Shown here: positions 51,818 through 60,856 of the stretch, one piece after another
Numbering within the stretch: the first letter of the stretch is position 1
Layout: every line of letters begins with the position of its first letter
Source: JAJEFO01 sp022819605
GTDB lineage: Bacteria; Pseudomonadota; Alphaproteobacteria; Rhodobacterales; Rhodobacteraceae
Direction of reading: 5' to 3'
DNA: 64,000 nucleotides
NCBI GenBank assembly: GCA_965221545.1
Contig: OZ244901.1
Location: forward strand, 3,162,001 to 3,226,000
Translations under genes and position numbers: made by a program
Notes under the pieces: generated by a model
Database searches by the model: none
What the model was told of the DNA's origin: nothing
Seen by the model: only the letters and a program-made list of their open reading frames with translations

Positions 51818-52849
51818 TCAATTTGCCTTGAGGTATGCCACAAGTATGTCCCGCGCAGCCTGCAGGTCGCTCTTTTCGACCATTTCCGTCACGGTGTGGA
51901 TGTATCTTGTGCCGACCACGATCCCGACGGCGCGGGCACCGGATGCCGCTTGCTGCGCGGCGGCTCCGTCTTGCCCTCCTGAGCGCAGCATTGTGCGCTG
52001 GTAGGGAATCTTCTCCTTTTCGGCCAGAGCCGCAAATTCCTCCGCAAGCGCCTTGTCGGCGATGAAGGAACCGTCTCGCAGATGCAGGCCGAACCCCTTG
52101 CCCTGCTCTGTCGTGCGATCCTGCTCAGGCACGCCCGGCGTATCGCAGGCAAGCGTCGTGTCGATTCCGATGCCGATGTCGGGCTTTACCCGAAACGCCG
52201 CGGTCCGCGCACCCCTGAGCCCCACTTCCTCTTGCGTCGTGAAGACCACATGAATCTCGGACCTTGTCTTGAACTTCCCGAGCCCGCGCACCGCCTCGAT
52301 GCCGAGCCAGCAGGCAATCCGGTTGTCGAGCGCCTTCGAAACCACCTTGCCGCCGAGTTCCAGAAACGGTTCGTCCATCACGACCATGTCGCCGACCTTG
52401 ACGACGTCCTTGGCTCTCTTGCCAAGGCCGGTATCGACGAAGAACTCGTGAGGCTGCGGAATCTTCTTCCTGTCCTCGGGAGAGGAAATGTGAACCGGCC
52501 GTCCGCCCGGATTCATGACAGCCTTGAGATCTTCCTTGCCCGTGCAGACGAGAACCCTGCGTGAAAACAGGTTTCTGGGATCGAACCCTCCCAGGGTCTG
52601 GAGATACAGGAATCCCCCTTTCGAGATGTGGCTCACCAGGAACCCGATCTCGTCCATGTGACAGAGAAGCATGATCTTCTTCGGGTTCTTCGACTTGCCC
52701 CTTCTGACGCAATGCAGCGACCCCATGGAATCGGTGTTTACCTCGTCAAAGAGCGGCTTGGCCTCCTGTTCGATCTTGCCGCGTACGCGTTCCTCATGGC
52801 CCGGCACGCCGGGGGTTTCGCACAAGGACTTGAGAAGTGTTATGTTCAT
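51818..52849 (-). CDS. M42-family metallopeptidase (glutamyl/leucyl aminopeptidase)
   Basis: Zinc or cobalt aminopeptidase (343 aa) that typically forms a dodecameric cage and trims peptides. Metal and catalytic residues are in LLCHMDEIGF (His), KALDNRIAC (Asp), TTQEEVGLRG (Glu-Glu) and TRYIHTVTEM (His). It starts at MNITLLKSLCETPGVPGHE (52849); the upstream extension is not conserved. It follows the SLC13 carrier gene direction at a distance of 129 bases and is probably transcribed alone. Confidence 0.93.
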   Translation of the reverse strand: MNITLLKSLCETPGVPGHEERVRGKIEQEAKPLFDEVNTDSMGSLHCVRRGKSKNPKKIMLLCHMDEIGFLVSHISKGGFLYLQTLGGFDPRNLFSRRVLVCTGKEDLKAVMNPGGRPVHISSPEDRKKIPQPHEFFVDTGLGKRAKDVVKVGDMVVMDEPFLELGGKVVSKALDNRIACWLGIEAVRGLGKFKTRSEIHVVFTTQEEVGLRGARTAAFRVKPDIGIGIDTTLACDTPGVPEQDRTTEQGKGFGLHLRDGSFIADKALAEEFAALAEKEKIPYQRTMLRSGGQDGAAAQQAASGARAVGIVVGTRYIHTVTEMVEKSDLQAARDILVAYLKAN

Positions 52850-52978
52850 GAGCCTGCTTTCATTTTGGTCAAAGCGATCAAATTGTGAATCGAGCGATTT
52901 GCAAGCACTTTCGCGAATGCAGCAAGCCCGGACTTTCCAGCGCGGCGTGCATGGCGCAGCGCGACGCAAACCGGTGCA

Positions 52979-54760
52979 TCAAAGCGGCCAGAAGAACGGG
53001 ATCAGCAGCGATGCGAAAATGCCCGTCGAGAGGTTCAGCGGAATGCCGACCCGGAGGAAGTCCGTGAACCTGTAGCCGCCGGGCCCGTAGACCATCATGT
53101 TGGTTTGGTAGCTGATTGGCGTGGCGAACGTGGCGGAAGCGGCGATCATCACAGCGATGACGAGAGGGCGCGGATCCACTCCGATGGAATACGCGAGCCC
53201 GATGGCAACCGGCGTCACGACCACGGCCACCGCGTGGTTTATTGTCTCCGACAGGACCGAGGTCACCAGGTAGATCGCCCAGACGATGAGGAACGGAGGA
53301 AGCGCCGCGACGAACGGCTCGATGGCAGAGACGATAAGCTGAATCGCGCCCGAGGTCTCGATCGCGGTGGCAACGGCAAGCATTGCAAAGATCAGGCCGA
53401 GAAGCCGGCCGTCTATGGTCGAGAATGCCTCGTCCGCATCAATGCAGCGGGTCAGCAGCACGACCGCCACTGCAACCATGGCGAGAAGCAGGATCGGCGC
53501 GGCGCCGATTGCCGCAAAGGCCACGATGCCTGCAAGCGTGCCAAGCGCCAGCGGCGCGTGCCCGCGCCTGAACGCCCGCGCCGTCGGCTCGGACACGTTG
53601 ACAAGGCCGGTGTCGCTGGCCAGCCGGGCAATGTCTTCGGCGGCCCCTTCCAGAAGCAAGGTGTCGCCAACCAGGATCACGAGATCGTCGAGCTGCCGGC
53701 CAATGTTTTCGTTCCTGCGGTGGACCGCCAACGGATAGACCCCGTAGCGCCGCCGCAGCCTGAGATCCCCGAGCGAGCGTCCAACCAGGGTCGCTTGCGG
53801 CGTAATCAGGACTTCGACCGTCGAGGTCTTCCGTGACGAGAGCTTTTCGGCCAGCCGCACGTCCGGGTTGTCCTTGAGTCCAAGCAGTTCCTCCATCTGG
53901 GTGCGAACCACGACGCGGTCCCCGGCCTGCAGGCGAACGACATCCAGCTCCCGCCGGAGCGACGCGTCCCCCCGGAGAACATCGATCAGCCTGACTCCGC
54001 CTCGCTTGAAGAGATCAACCTTGGTCACTGCCTGTCCAATCAGCGCACTGTCCTCGGGAAGCGCGATCTCCGTGAAGAACTTCATCTTTGACTTGTCGCC
54101 AAGAAGCGTCCCCATGCTCGCGCGATCCGGCAAAAGGCGTGGCCCCAGGAAACGCAGGTAGATGCCGCCCCAGACGACCAAGATGACCGCCACAGGGGTC
54201 ACCTCGAAGATGGTGAAGGGCTCCATTCCTCCTGCCCGCGCAACGCCGTCAACGAGAAGGTTCGTCGACGTGCCGATCAGCGTGCAGGTGCCGCCGAAAA
54301 TCGCCATGTAGGAAAGCGGGATCAGCAGCTTGGACGACGAAATCTTCAGCTTCCGCGCCAGCTGGACGAAGACCGGGATCATCACGAGGACGACGGGCGT
54401 GTTGTTGACGAAGGCCGAGGCGACAACAACGAGGGCCATGAGCGCACCGATCGCCATGGCCGGACTGTCGTCTGCCTTGGATTCGGCGAGCCTCGTGAAC
54501 CATTCCAGCGCGCCTGTCCTCACAAGGGCGCCCATCACGATGAACATGGCCGCGATCGTCCATGGCGCCGGGTTGGCGAGGACATGAACCGCCTCTTCGT
54601 AGGGAAGCAACCCGAGCACCAGGAGCGCTCCCGCTCCTGCGATGGCTGTGACCTCCGGCGGGTAGACTTCACGAATGAACAGCGCGAACATCACGGCCAC
54701 GACCACGAGCGTCACGATCGCGGGCGCGTCCGGGTGCAGATTTGCGAGTGCATCCATCAT
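52979..54760 (-). CDS. SLC13/DASS-family anion transporter with two RCK_C (TrkA-C) domains
   Basis: Membrane carrier (593 aa). About five to six hydrophobic segments lead, with the inverted-repeat hallmarks FVNNTPVVLVMIP near residue 108 and TLIGTSTNLLV near 145. A cytoplasmic part of about 180 residues has two TrkA-C domains (about 215-300 and 300-385) followed by another five to six segments. Related proteins carry sulfate, dicarboxylates or other anions. The ATG overlaps the upstream EamA gene (ATGA), so the two are co-translated. The long N-terminal extension of the open frame is not part of the gene. Confidence 0.88.
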   Translation of the reverse strand: MMDALANLHPDAPAIVTLVVVAVMFALFIREVYPPEVTAIAGAGALLVLGLLPYEEAVHVLANPAPWTIAAMFIVMGALVRTGALEWFTRLAESKADDSPAMAIGALMALVVVASAFVNNTPVVLVMIPVFVQLARKLKISSSKLLIPLSYMAIFGGTCTLIGTSTNLLVDGVARAGGMEPFTIFEVTPVAVILVVWGGIYLRFLGPRLLPDRASMGTLLGDKSKMKFFTEIALPEDSALIGQAVTKVDLFKRGGVRLIDVLRGDASLRRELDVVRLQAGDRVVVRTQMEELLGLKDNPDVRLAEKLSSRKTSTVEVLITPQATLVGRSLGDLRLRRRYGVYPLAVHRRNENIGRQLDDLVILVGDTLLLEGAAEDIARLASDTGLVNVSEPTARAFRRGHAPLALGTLAGIVAFAAIGAAPILLLAMVAVAVVLLTRCIDADEAFSTIDGRLLGLIFAMLAVATAIETSGAIQLIVSAIEPFVAALPPFLIVWAIYLVTSVLSETINHAVAVVVTPVAIGLAYSIGVDPRPLVIAVMIAASATFATPISYQTNMMVYGPGGYRFTDFLRVGIPLNLSTGIFASLLIPFFWPL

Positions 54761-55689
54761 TGCCGATTTTCCCCGCTTTCCGGCCTTCCCGCAAGCGTCC
54801 CGGTTCCCGAACCCGGCTGGACGAGGAATACTCCCACCAGCATCAGGCTTATGGCGGCCCAGATCCAGCCAGAATAGATCTCGCCAAGAATCAACATCGC
54901 CCAGAAAACGCCGAACCCGGTGACGAGGTAGCTCACCTGGATTGCAAACAGTGCACCGGCCCTCCCGACCATCCAGACATAGAGGCAGTAAGCCACCACG
55001 TGAACAAGCGAGACTGCAAGAAGCGCCATGTCCGGCAGTGCCCAAGGCGGCCTCGGGTCGATGAACTGTCCGGTCGCCTGCGCAAGCGGGAAGGTGATCA
55101 CGGCACCAATGACCAGGGCGCCAAATAGCGCGTCCACCGGATCGAGTCCCGCCGTGCCCCACTTTGCAATCAGGTTGCCTTCGAGCCCGTAGAAGAACGG
55201 CGCAATCAGCGCGAGCGGCACGAAGGCGACCATTGCACGCTCGGGAAGGCTCGCTTCCGGACCCACGATCAGGAGAACGCCCGCAAGACCCAGGCACAGG
55301 CCAAGCAGCCGGGACAGCACGAAACGCTCGATCCCGAATGCAAGGGCAATCGGGAAGGCGAACATCGGCACGAACGACAACAGGACTGACACGAGGCCGG
55401 CCGGCAGGTGCCGAATTGCCTCGTAGCTCGCAGAGTTCGGTATGACCGTGCCGACCAGCGCGAGCTGGAGATAGACGAGGAGAGCCGGGGCGTCCCGGCG
55501 AATCCGGCGTCGGCGAACGGCCTGCAGAATGCCCAGGACAACCGCTCCGATCGTCATTTGCCAAAAGACCAGCCCGAACTGACGGTAGCCCTCGCTCACG
55601 GCGATCTTGGCCAGGGGCTGGGTCAATCCCCAGCCGGCACCGGCAAGCAGCAATGCCAGAAACGGCAGGATCAGGTTGCGGGGCATCAA
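54757..55689 (-). CDS. EamA/DMT-family transporter
   Basis: Ten-helix drug/metabolite exporter (310 aa) with two EamA repeats of five hydrophobic segments each. The start MPRNLILPFLALLLAGAGWG and the repeat GWIWAAISLMLVGVFLVQPG near the end are typical. It lies 3 bases after the ymdB-like gene and overlaps the SLC13 carrier by 4 bases. Substrate unknown; members export amino acids, nucleosides or drugs. Confidence 0.9.
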   Translation of the reverse strand: MMPRNLILPFLALLLAGAGWGLTQPLAKIAVSEGYRQFGLVFWQMTIGAVVLGILQAVRRRRIRRDAPALLVYLQLALVGTVIPNSASYEAIRHLPAGLVSVLLSFVPMFAFPIALAFGIERFVLSRLLGLCLGLAGVLLIVGPEASLPERAMVAFVPLALIAPFFYGLEGNLIAKWGTAGLDPVDALFGALVIGAVITFPLAQATGQFIDPRPPWALPDMALLAVSLVHVVAYCLYVWMVGRAGALFAIQVSYLVTGFGVFWAMLILGEIYSGWIWAAISLMLVGVFLVQPGSGTGTLAGRPESGENRQ

Positions 55690-55691
55690 CC

Positions 55692-56501
55692 TCAGGACGG
55701 AGACGCGAGGACGCCGCCTTCTCGCACCGGCACGACGTCCAGGGCCTTTCCGGTGCCGTCATCGGTAGAGACGAGGGCGCCGCACAGCGTTGCCTCGCCC
55801 AGCGCGGCCTGAAAGCGGCCTTTTCTCATGCCGGTCACGAAGCGTCCAAGCGGCTCTTCCTTGGCCATGCCGATCACCGAGTTGTAGTCGCCGCACATTC
55901 CGGCGTCCGTCATGTAGGCCGTGCCGCCAGGCAGGATCATCGCGTCGGCCGTGGGCACATGCGTATGCGAACCGAGAACGGCACTGGCACGCCCGTCGCA
56001 AAAATGGCCCATCGCCATCTTCTCGGACGTGGCCTCGCAGTGAATGTCGACAAGACTTGCGTGAACGGCGCCGCCAAGCGGAAACCTGTTCAGGATCTCG
56101 TCGATGGCCGAGAACGGATTGTCATAAGGGCGGTTCATGAAGACCTGGCCGAGAACCTGGGCCACGAGCACCTTCCGGCCCCTTCCAGCGTCGAACACCT
56201 TGGCGCCTGCGCCCGGCGCGGCTTTCGAAAAGTTCAGGGGACGGAGGATGCGCGGCTCGCGCTCGATACCTGACAGCATGTCGCGCTGGTCAAACGCGTG
56301 ATCGCCCAGGGTCAGCACATCGGCACCTGCCTTGAGCAGCGAGGCCGCATGTTCCGGAGAGACTCCGAGGCCGGAGGTCGCGTTTTCGCAATTGACCACC
56401 ACGAAGTCCGCTTGCAGGCGCGCCCGCAAGCCACCGAGCCGCTCGACAACCGCCTTGCGCCCGGATCGCCCCATCACATCGCCAAGATACAGGATTTTCA
56501 T
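55692..56501 (-). CDS. YmdB-like metallophosphoesterase (TIGR00282 type)
   Basis: Binuclear metallophosphodiesterase (269 aa) of the family that includes Bacillus YmdB, which hydrolyses cyclic nucleotides. Metal ligands appear in ILYLGDVMGRSGRKAV (residues 3-18), VVNCENA near 35, GDHAFDQ near 66, VDIHCEATSEK near 150 and GSHTHVPTAD near 177. In many alphaproteobacteria this gene lies next to fau; here 2.2 kb of island DNA separates them. Confidence 0.92.
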   Translation of the reverse strand: MKILYLGDVMGRSGRKAVVERLGGLRARLQADFVVVNCENATSGLGVSPEHAASLLKAGADVLTLGDHAFDQRDMLSGIEREPRILRPLNFSKAAPGAGAKVFDAGRGRKVLVAQVLGQVFMNRPYDNPFSAIDEILNRFPLGGAVHASLVDIHCEATSEKMAMGHFCDGRASAVLGSHTHVPTADAMILPGGTAYMTDAGMCGDYNSVIGMAKEEPLGRFVTGMRKGRFQAALGEATLCGALVSTDDGTGKALDVVPVREGGVLASPS

Positions 56502-57670
56502 GCCCTTGCCCCTGGTTACACGTTACATGTTCGCCTGGTTCCGGAAACACGCCGGCAGCGCGTTGCATTGTCCCTGCTCTTTCCAGGCACCGGTCATCCT
56601 GCATCCTGGCATTGGCCAATCCGCAATCAGACAGTCACCGAATTGAGTCGATTTCCGGACCCGGCTGATCCCGGCATGTCTTGCACCGATCACGCGCGTT
56701 CCGCAAGCCGTCGTGCACGCGCCGTGGCTCGGGCTGGCATTCTCGGCGACCAAGTTCGGACATCCAGGTCGCTGGACGCACGTTGCCGCCACGCATTCCG
56801 GGTACCGCTTCGACGAGCGCGTGGTACGTGCTGGCACGGATGGTCCGAGCACTTCGTGCGCGGCTGGGGGCATGAACGCTCAGGCCGGTCGCCAGTCCGC
56901 ATTTCCGTCCGGCACAACCAGGCGCTTGTCGCCTCGCTGCCGGTCAGGTCAGCGCGACGAGGTCACTCCCGCGTGCGAACGACCGTTCGCTACGTTCACA
57001 TGGGCGACCGGGACGTCCGCGCGGCTGCGGAGCGGATCGGGGACGCGATGTCGAAACTGATGGCCGGCGCAAGCGTCTGACGCGGCCGCCGGGATCGTGA
57101 CCGCCAAGCGAGGTTCGGCACTGCCGTCACGCACTTGGCATCGCGTTTCGCGCGAACCGCCGCCGACAGGGACGGCCGAGTTCGTCGCCGCACATCGCAG
57201 GACTCTCGGTCAAGCGAGCGGGGATCCCCGTCAAGCGTGCAGGATTCCGCAGGCGCGGGAATTTCCGGCGTGCCCGGCGGGGCGCAGAGACGGCGAGCGC
57301 AGGGGCCGGTGGGTCGCGATGCCGAGGACAGCTTGATCGCGTCGCTTCGCTCAGGTTGGCGGTCATGACGAAATCGGGGCTGCCCTTGGTGACGCCGGTC
57401 GGCTGCCCCGGGCAGCTTTCGGATAGTGCATTGGTGGGATTCGGCAGAAAAAAGCGTGTCTGACGAGGATTTCGCCGCCTCCAGGAAACGCACGGCGTCC
57501 TGTCTCTTCGACAGAACGGCGAGGCCGTTCTGGCCATGTCCGAATTCTCAACACGACAGGCCGGAATCCGCGTCGTGACCAAAAGGATGAACCACACCCT
57601 GACATGGCTCTTCTAATTCTACGGAAAATACGTATGTTGAGGCAAACCCAGCTTGCCCGGGGAGACTGTC
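56502..57670 (+). other. Decayed island DNA between ymdB-like gene and the Phd/PemK pair
   Basis: Nearly 1.2 kb without an intact gene. It includes the recombinase remnant at 56895-57080. The part 57081-57600 has overlapping open frames on both strands without family resemblance and looks like eroded coding DNA. The last 70 bases are AT-rich and should carry the promoter of the antitoxin gene. Confidence 0.5.
56895..57080 (+). pseudogene. C-terminal remnant of a tyrosine recombinase/phage integrase
   Basis: Sixty-one codons ending in TGA. The segment GHSRVRTTVRYVHMGDRDVR matches integrase box II, where a LGHxxxxTTxxYxH pattern ends with the catalytic tyrosine (the Tyr in VRYVH). The tail RAAAERIGDAM is the usual ending of integrases from alphaproteobacterial islands (recalled). 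The preceding VRISVRHNQALVASL resembles a damaged HDLRH(T/S)FAS box but has lost residues. No start or N-terminal domains are present, so it is inactive; it marks a past integration event. Confidence 0.72.
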
Positions 57671-57925
57671 ATGGCAACAGTGAGCGCATTCGAGTTTCAG
57701 CGCAAGTTCGGACAGGTCCAGCATGAGGCACAACGCGAGCCGGTGGAAATAACCCGGCACGGCCGTCGTGAGTTTGTGCTACTGTCTGCGGAACAATATG
57801 ACTGGCTTCGAGCTTCGGCACAGCGGAGCCATCGCACTGAAAGCGCCACCGATGTAGTGATCGACGCATTGGAACGCGCGGAAATGGATGCGAAACACGA
57901 GCCGCTTGATGAACTCCTGACGTAA
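57671..57925 (+). CDS. Phd/YefM-family antitoxin
   Basis: Small DNA-binding antitoxin (84 aa). The N-terminal Phd fold is recognisable (SAFEFQRKFGQVQHEAQREP, then VEITRHGRREFVLLSAEQYD), where the beta-strand before the Arg-rich turn is conserved. The acidic, flexible C-terminus (EMDAKHEPLDELLT) should bind the toxin. GGGGAGA is placed before the ATG at 57671. The toxin gene follows 10 bases downstream. Confidence 0.87.
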   Translation: MATVSAFEFQRKFGQVQHEAQREPVEITRHGRREFVLLSAEQYDWLRASAQRSHRTESATDVVIDALERAEMDAKHEPLDELLT

Positions 57926-57935
57926 CGGCAGAACC

Positions 57936-58361
57936 GTGACCCTTCCAGATCCGAAGCCGGGCTTGGTCGTCCGCTACGACTATCTCTGGGCGGATGATGC
58001 CGCTTCGGGCCAAGATCAGGGCAAGACTCGTCCAGCCTGTTTGGTAGCCGCCACCGATCCAAGTGTCATACCGCGTTACGTTGTTCTGCTGCCGATCACT
58101 CATTCGCCGCCCGCAGACAGTTCGTTAGGCGTCGAGGTTCCGGTGCGCGTAAAGCAAGCCTTGGGCATGGACCACGCGCCGAGCTGGGTGATTGTGTCGG
58201 AGCACAATGTCGATGAATGGCCAAATGGCGGACTGTCGCCCCTGCCTGGTCAGCCGGACGTGTTCGCCTACGGATTCGTCCCTCCTAGCCTGTTCTCGCA
58301 GATCAAGGCAAGATTCCTGGAACTGGCTCGAGCGAAGAAAGACCACGGCGTGCGCCGTTGA
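57936..58361 (+). CDS. PemK/MazF-like toxin
   Basis: Putative endoribonuclease toxin (141 aa) with the SH3-like beta-barrel order of the PemK/MazF group: PKPGLVVRYDYLW near residues 6-18, KTRPACLVAATDPS near 30, YVVLLPITHSPP near 47. The GTG start at 57936 lies 10 bases after the antitoxin stop. Both genes look intact, so this pair, unlike the left-hand PrlF/YhaV locus, may be active. Pairing of a Phd antitoxin with a PemK-like toxin is a mix often seen in such modules. Confidence 0.82.
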   Translation: MTLPDPKPGLVVRYDYLWADDAASGQDQGKTRPACLVAATDPSVIPRYVVLLPITHSPPADSSLGVEVPVRVKQALGMDHAPSWVIVSEHNVDEWPNGGLSPLPGQPDVFAYGFVPPSLFSQIKARFLELARAKKDHGVRR

Positions 58362-58764
58362 GAGATGACGCCACAACGCGGTTCTGGAAGTTCTCCTGCA
58401 CGATGTCACCCAATCACGTGGCGATGTGCCAGCGAAGCTGCGTCTTCACGAGGTACAACAACTGCTTCAAGTCACCCGCGAGCATTCAACGAACGGCAAC
58501 GATGGACCAGGCACACGATCGGATCGGAGCAGATGACCGCTGCGAACCACATGGCCGAATGCCGTGACCCTTGAAGGTTGCGGTCGCGCCATTGTTGTCA
58601 TGCTACCGTCTCGCCGTGAAGGGTTTCACCTGCATCGGCGGATCTGCCTGCATTCGTGACCCAGACCGGTGATCTCCCGACCCCGAAGACAGCAGCCTCC
58701 ACAGGCGCATTGACGTGCGCGATCGCTGCCTGCCATGCATGTCGTCATGATTGTGAGCCGCGCT
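58362..58764. other. Intergenic region after the Phd/PemK pair
   Basis: About 400 bases with no supported gene on either strand. It lies directly downstream of fau on the minus strand, so it should hold the end of that transcript. I looked for 6S RNA features, because this RNA is often linked to fau, and saw no convincing match. Confidence 0.45.
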
Positions 58765-59331
58765 TCACGCGGGCCCCATAATCCCAGACTCGGTGACGAC
58801 GAAGTCGAGTAGCTGGTCGGTCGCCTCACGCGGGACGTCGCGACATGCCTGGATGTCGTAGGCAAACCCAATCGCGGTCACCTTGTCACGCGAACGCAGT
58901 GCCTCCAGAGTCCTGTCGTAATGGCCGCCGCCATAGCCCAGACGGCCGCCCTTGCTGTCGAAGGCAAGCAGCGGCACGATCAGGATGGACGGCACTAGTT
59001 CGACCCGGTCCCGCGGAATGGCAGCGCCAAAGGCGCCCTCGATCAGTTCCGTGCCAGGCATCCACCGGCGAAACTTCAAGGCCTGGTCCTTGCCCTGCAC
59101 CACGGGAAGGCAAAGCTCGTGAGATCCGGCTAGTGCACGCATCGCAGGCCTTGGGTCGATTTCGGTGCGGATCGGCCAGTAGCCCGAGACCGTCAACCCG
59201 GTCGCATCCCGAACCGCGGCAACAAGATGCTCGCATGCAGCATCCGCATCGCTTGGATTTGCCCCTTCACGACGGCGCGACGCTGCCTTGCGCATATTGG
59301 CCTTCTTGGCCTTCAGGTTCGCCACGTTCAC
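58765..59331 (-). CDS. fau: 5-formyltetrahydrofolate cyclo-ligase
   Basis: Converts 5-formyl-THF to 5,10-methenyl-THF with ATP (188 aa), returning the stored folate to the pool. The ATP/phosphate motif GRLGYGGGHYDRTLE near residue 130 and the N-terminal basic helix (LKAKKANMRKAAS) are typical. The start is a GTG overlapping the mgtE stop by 4 bases. It complements fhs at 20050-21717 in one-carbon metabolism. Confidence 0.93.
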   Translation of the reverse strand: MNVANLKAKKANMRKAASRRREGANPSDADAACEHLVAAVRDATGLTVSGYWPIRTEIDPRPAMRALAGSHELCLPVVQGKDQALKFRRWMPGTELIEGAFGAAIPRDRVELVPSILIVPLLAFDSKGGRLGYGGGHYDRTLEALRSRDKVTAIGFAYDIQACRDVPREATDQLLDFVVTESGIMGPA

Positions 59332-60716
59332 AGGAGCACCAGGGAAGCTAGGCCAAGAAACGTAAAGAACCCGACAACGTCGGTAACCGTCGTGACGAAG
59401 CTACCAGATGCGAGTGCCGGGTCGATCCGCACCCTTTCGAGCGCGATAGGCACGAGAACGCCGGAAAATCCTGCCACGACGAGGTTCACGATCATCGCAA
59501 CTCCGATGACGACACCGAGCAGCGGGGAGCCGAACCAGGCGTAGCCTACTGCCCCCATGATCACGGCAAAGAGCCCGCCGTTGAGAAACCCTGCCTGGCT
59601 TTCCCGCCAGATGACCCTGAGTGCGTTCGAACTTGTCAGGTCACGCTTTGCCAGGGCCCGAACCGCCACCGTCATTGACTGCGTCGCGGCATTTCCGCCC
59701 ATGGACGCCACGATCGGCATGAGAACCGCAAGCGCGACGACGGCCAGCAGAACGTCCTTGAACTGCGCAATCACGATCGAGGCGATGATCGAGGTGACAA
59801 GGTTCACCGCCAGCCACGGGAACCTGCGCCAGACGATCGTGACGGTTGACGTCGACAGGCTTTCTTCGCCGACCCCCGCAAGCCGGAACACGTCCTCTTC
59901 GTGCTCCTCGTCCAGCACGGCCATGGCATCATCGATAGTGATCACGCCTGCAAGCCGGCCTGACGCGTCAACCACCGGGGCCGAGATCAGGTGGTACTGG
60001 TTGAAGGCGTAGGCGACGTCACCCTCGTCCTCATCGACACGAAACGTCCGGAAACTGTCCTCGGTGATCGTGGAAAGAGCCACGTCGCGGCGCGACGACA
60101 TGACCCGTCCCAAGGTCACGTAGCCGACCGGTTCGTGGCGCGGGTCGACGAGCATGATGTGGTAGAACTGTTCAGGCAGGTCATCGCGTTCGCGCAAGTG
60201 ATCAATGGCGTCGCCGACCTGCCAATGCTCCGGAGCCGTTACCACTTCACGCTGCATGAGGCGGCCGGCGGAGTCCTCCGGAAAGGACAGCGACTGCTCA
60301 ACCGCAATTCGGTCACCTGAGTCCAGTGCGTCGAGGATCACCTCCTGCTGCGGCTCTCCAAGATCTTCCAGGATGTCGACAACGTCATCCGATTCGAGTT
60401 CGCGAACCGCATCCGCCAACTGCTTGTCAGGGAGGAACTCGATGACGCCCTCACGGATGTCCTCGTCGATTTCCGAAAGGACCTCACCGTCGATCAAGTG
60501 GCCGGCCAGCACCAGCAGTTCGCGGCGCCGACCATCGTCAAGCTGTTCCACGAGGTCCGCGACATCCGCGGGATGAAGCGGGTCGAAGAGCTCTGCGAGG
60601 CGATCCGCGTCTCCAGCTGCCAAAGCCAGCTGGACCTGGGACACGAGACTGCGGTTGAGCGCGTATTCGTCTTCGCCGTGCTCTTCACCCGCTCTTTGCG
60701 AGGTCTGATCATCCAT
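59328..60716 (-). CDS. mgtE: Magnesium transporter MgtE
   Basis: Inner-membrane Mg2+ channel (462 aa). Domains in order: N domain of helical repeats (about 15-145, ending LDSGDRIAVEQSLSF), two CBS domains (about 150-270, FRTFRVDEDEGDVAYAFNQ), a plug helix, and five membrane helices with the selectivity motif around PIVASMGGNAATQSM near 345. AGGAGGCGATGCC before the ATG is a strong ribosome binding site. No Mg2+ riboswitch was recognised upstream. Confidence 0.95.
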   Translation of the reverse strand: MDDQTSQRAGEEHGEDEYALNRSLVSQVQLALAAGDADRLAELFDPLHPADVADLVEQLDDGRRRELLVLAGHLIDGEVLSEIDEDIREGVIEFLPDKQLADAVRELESDDVVDILEDLGEPQQEVILDALDSGDRIAVEQSLSFPEDSAGRLMQREVVTAPEHWQVGDAIDHLRERDDLPEQFYHIMLVDPRHEPVGYVTLGRVMSSRRDVALSTITEDSFRTFRVDEDEGDVAYAFNQYHLISAPVVDASGRLAGVITIDDAMAVLDEEHEEDVFRLAGVGEESLSTSTVTIVWRRFPWLAVNLVTSIIASIVIAQFKDVLLAVVALAVLMPIVASMGGNAATQSMTVAVRALAKRDLTSSNALRVIWRESQAGFLNGGLFAVIMGAVGYAWFGSPLLGVVIGVAMIVNLVVAGFSGVLVPIALERVRIDPALASGSFVTTVTDVVGFFTFLGLASLVLL

Positions 60717-60856
60717 GGCATCGCCTCCTGTCGCAATCTCGCGCGCACATTAGCATCCGGCGCAGTTCGGCAACAGCGACGTCCCTTCAAGAACGGCAAT
60801 CGCCGTCGTCGAAGAGTGGTCCCGGCCTGACCTATTTCAGGACCGGATCGAGGCTC

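Noticed and set aside
54761..55762. N-terminal extension of the SLC13 carrier by about 330 residues
   Set aside because: It overlaps the EamA transporter in another frame; the internal ATG with ATGA overlap is the natural start.
58362..58764. 6S RNA next to fau
   Set aside because: The gene context would suit it, but no long hairpin with a central bubble was recognised on either strand.
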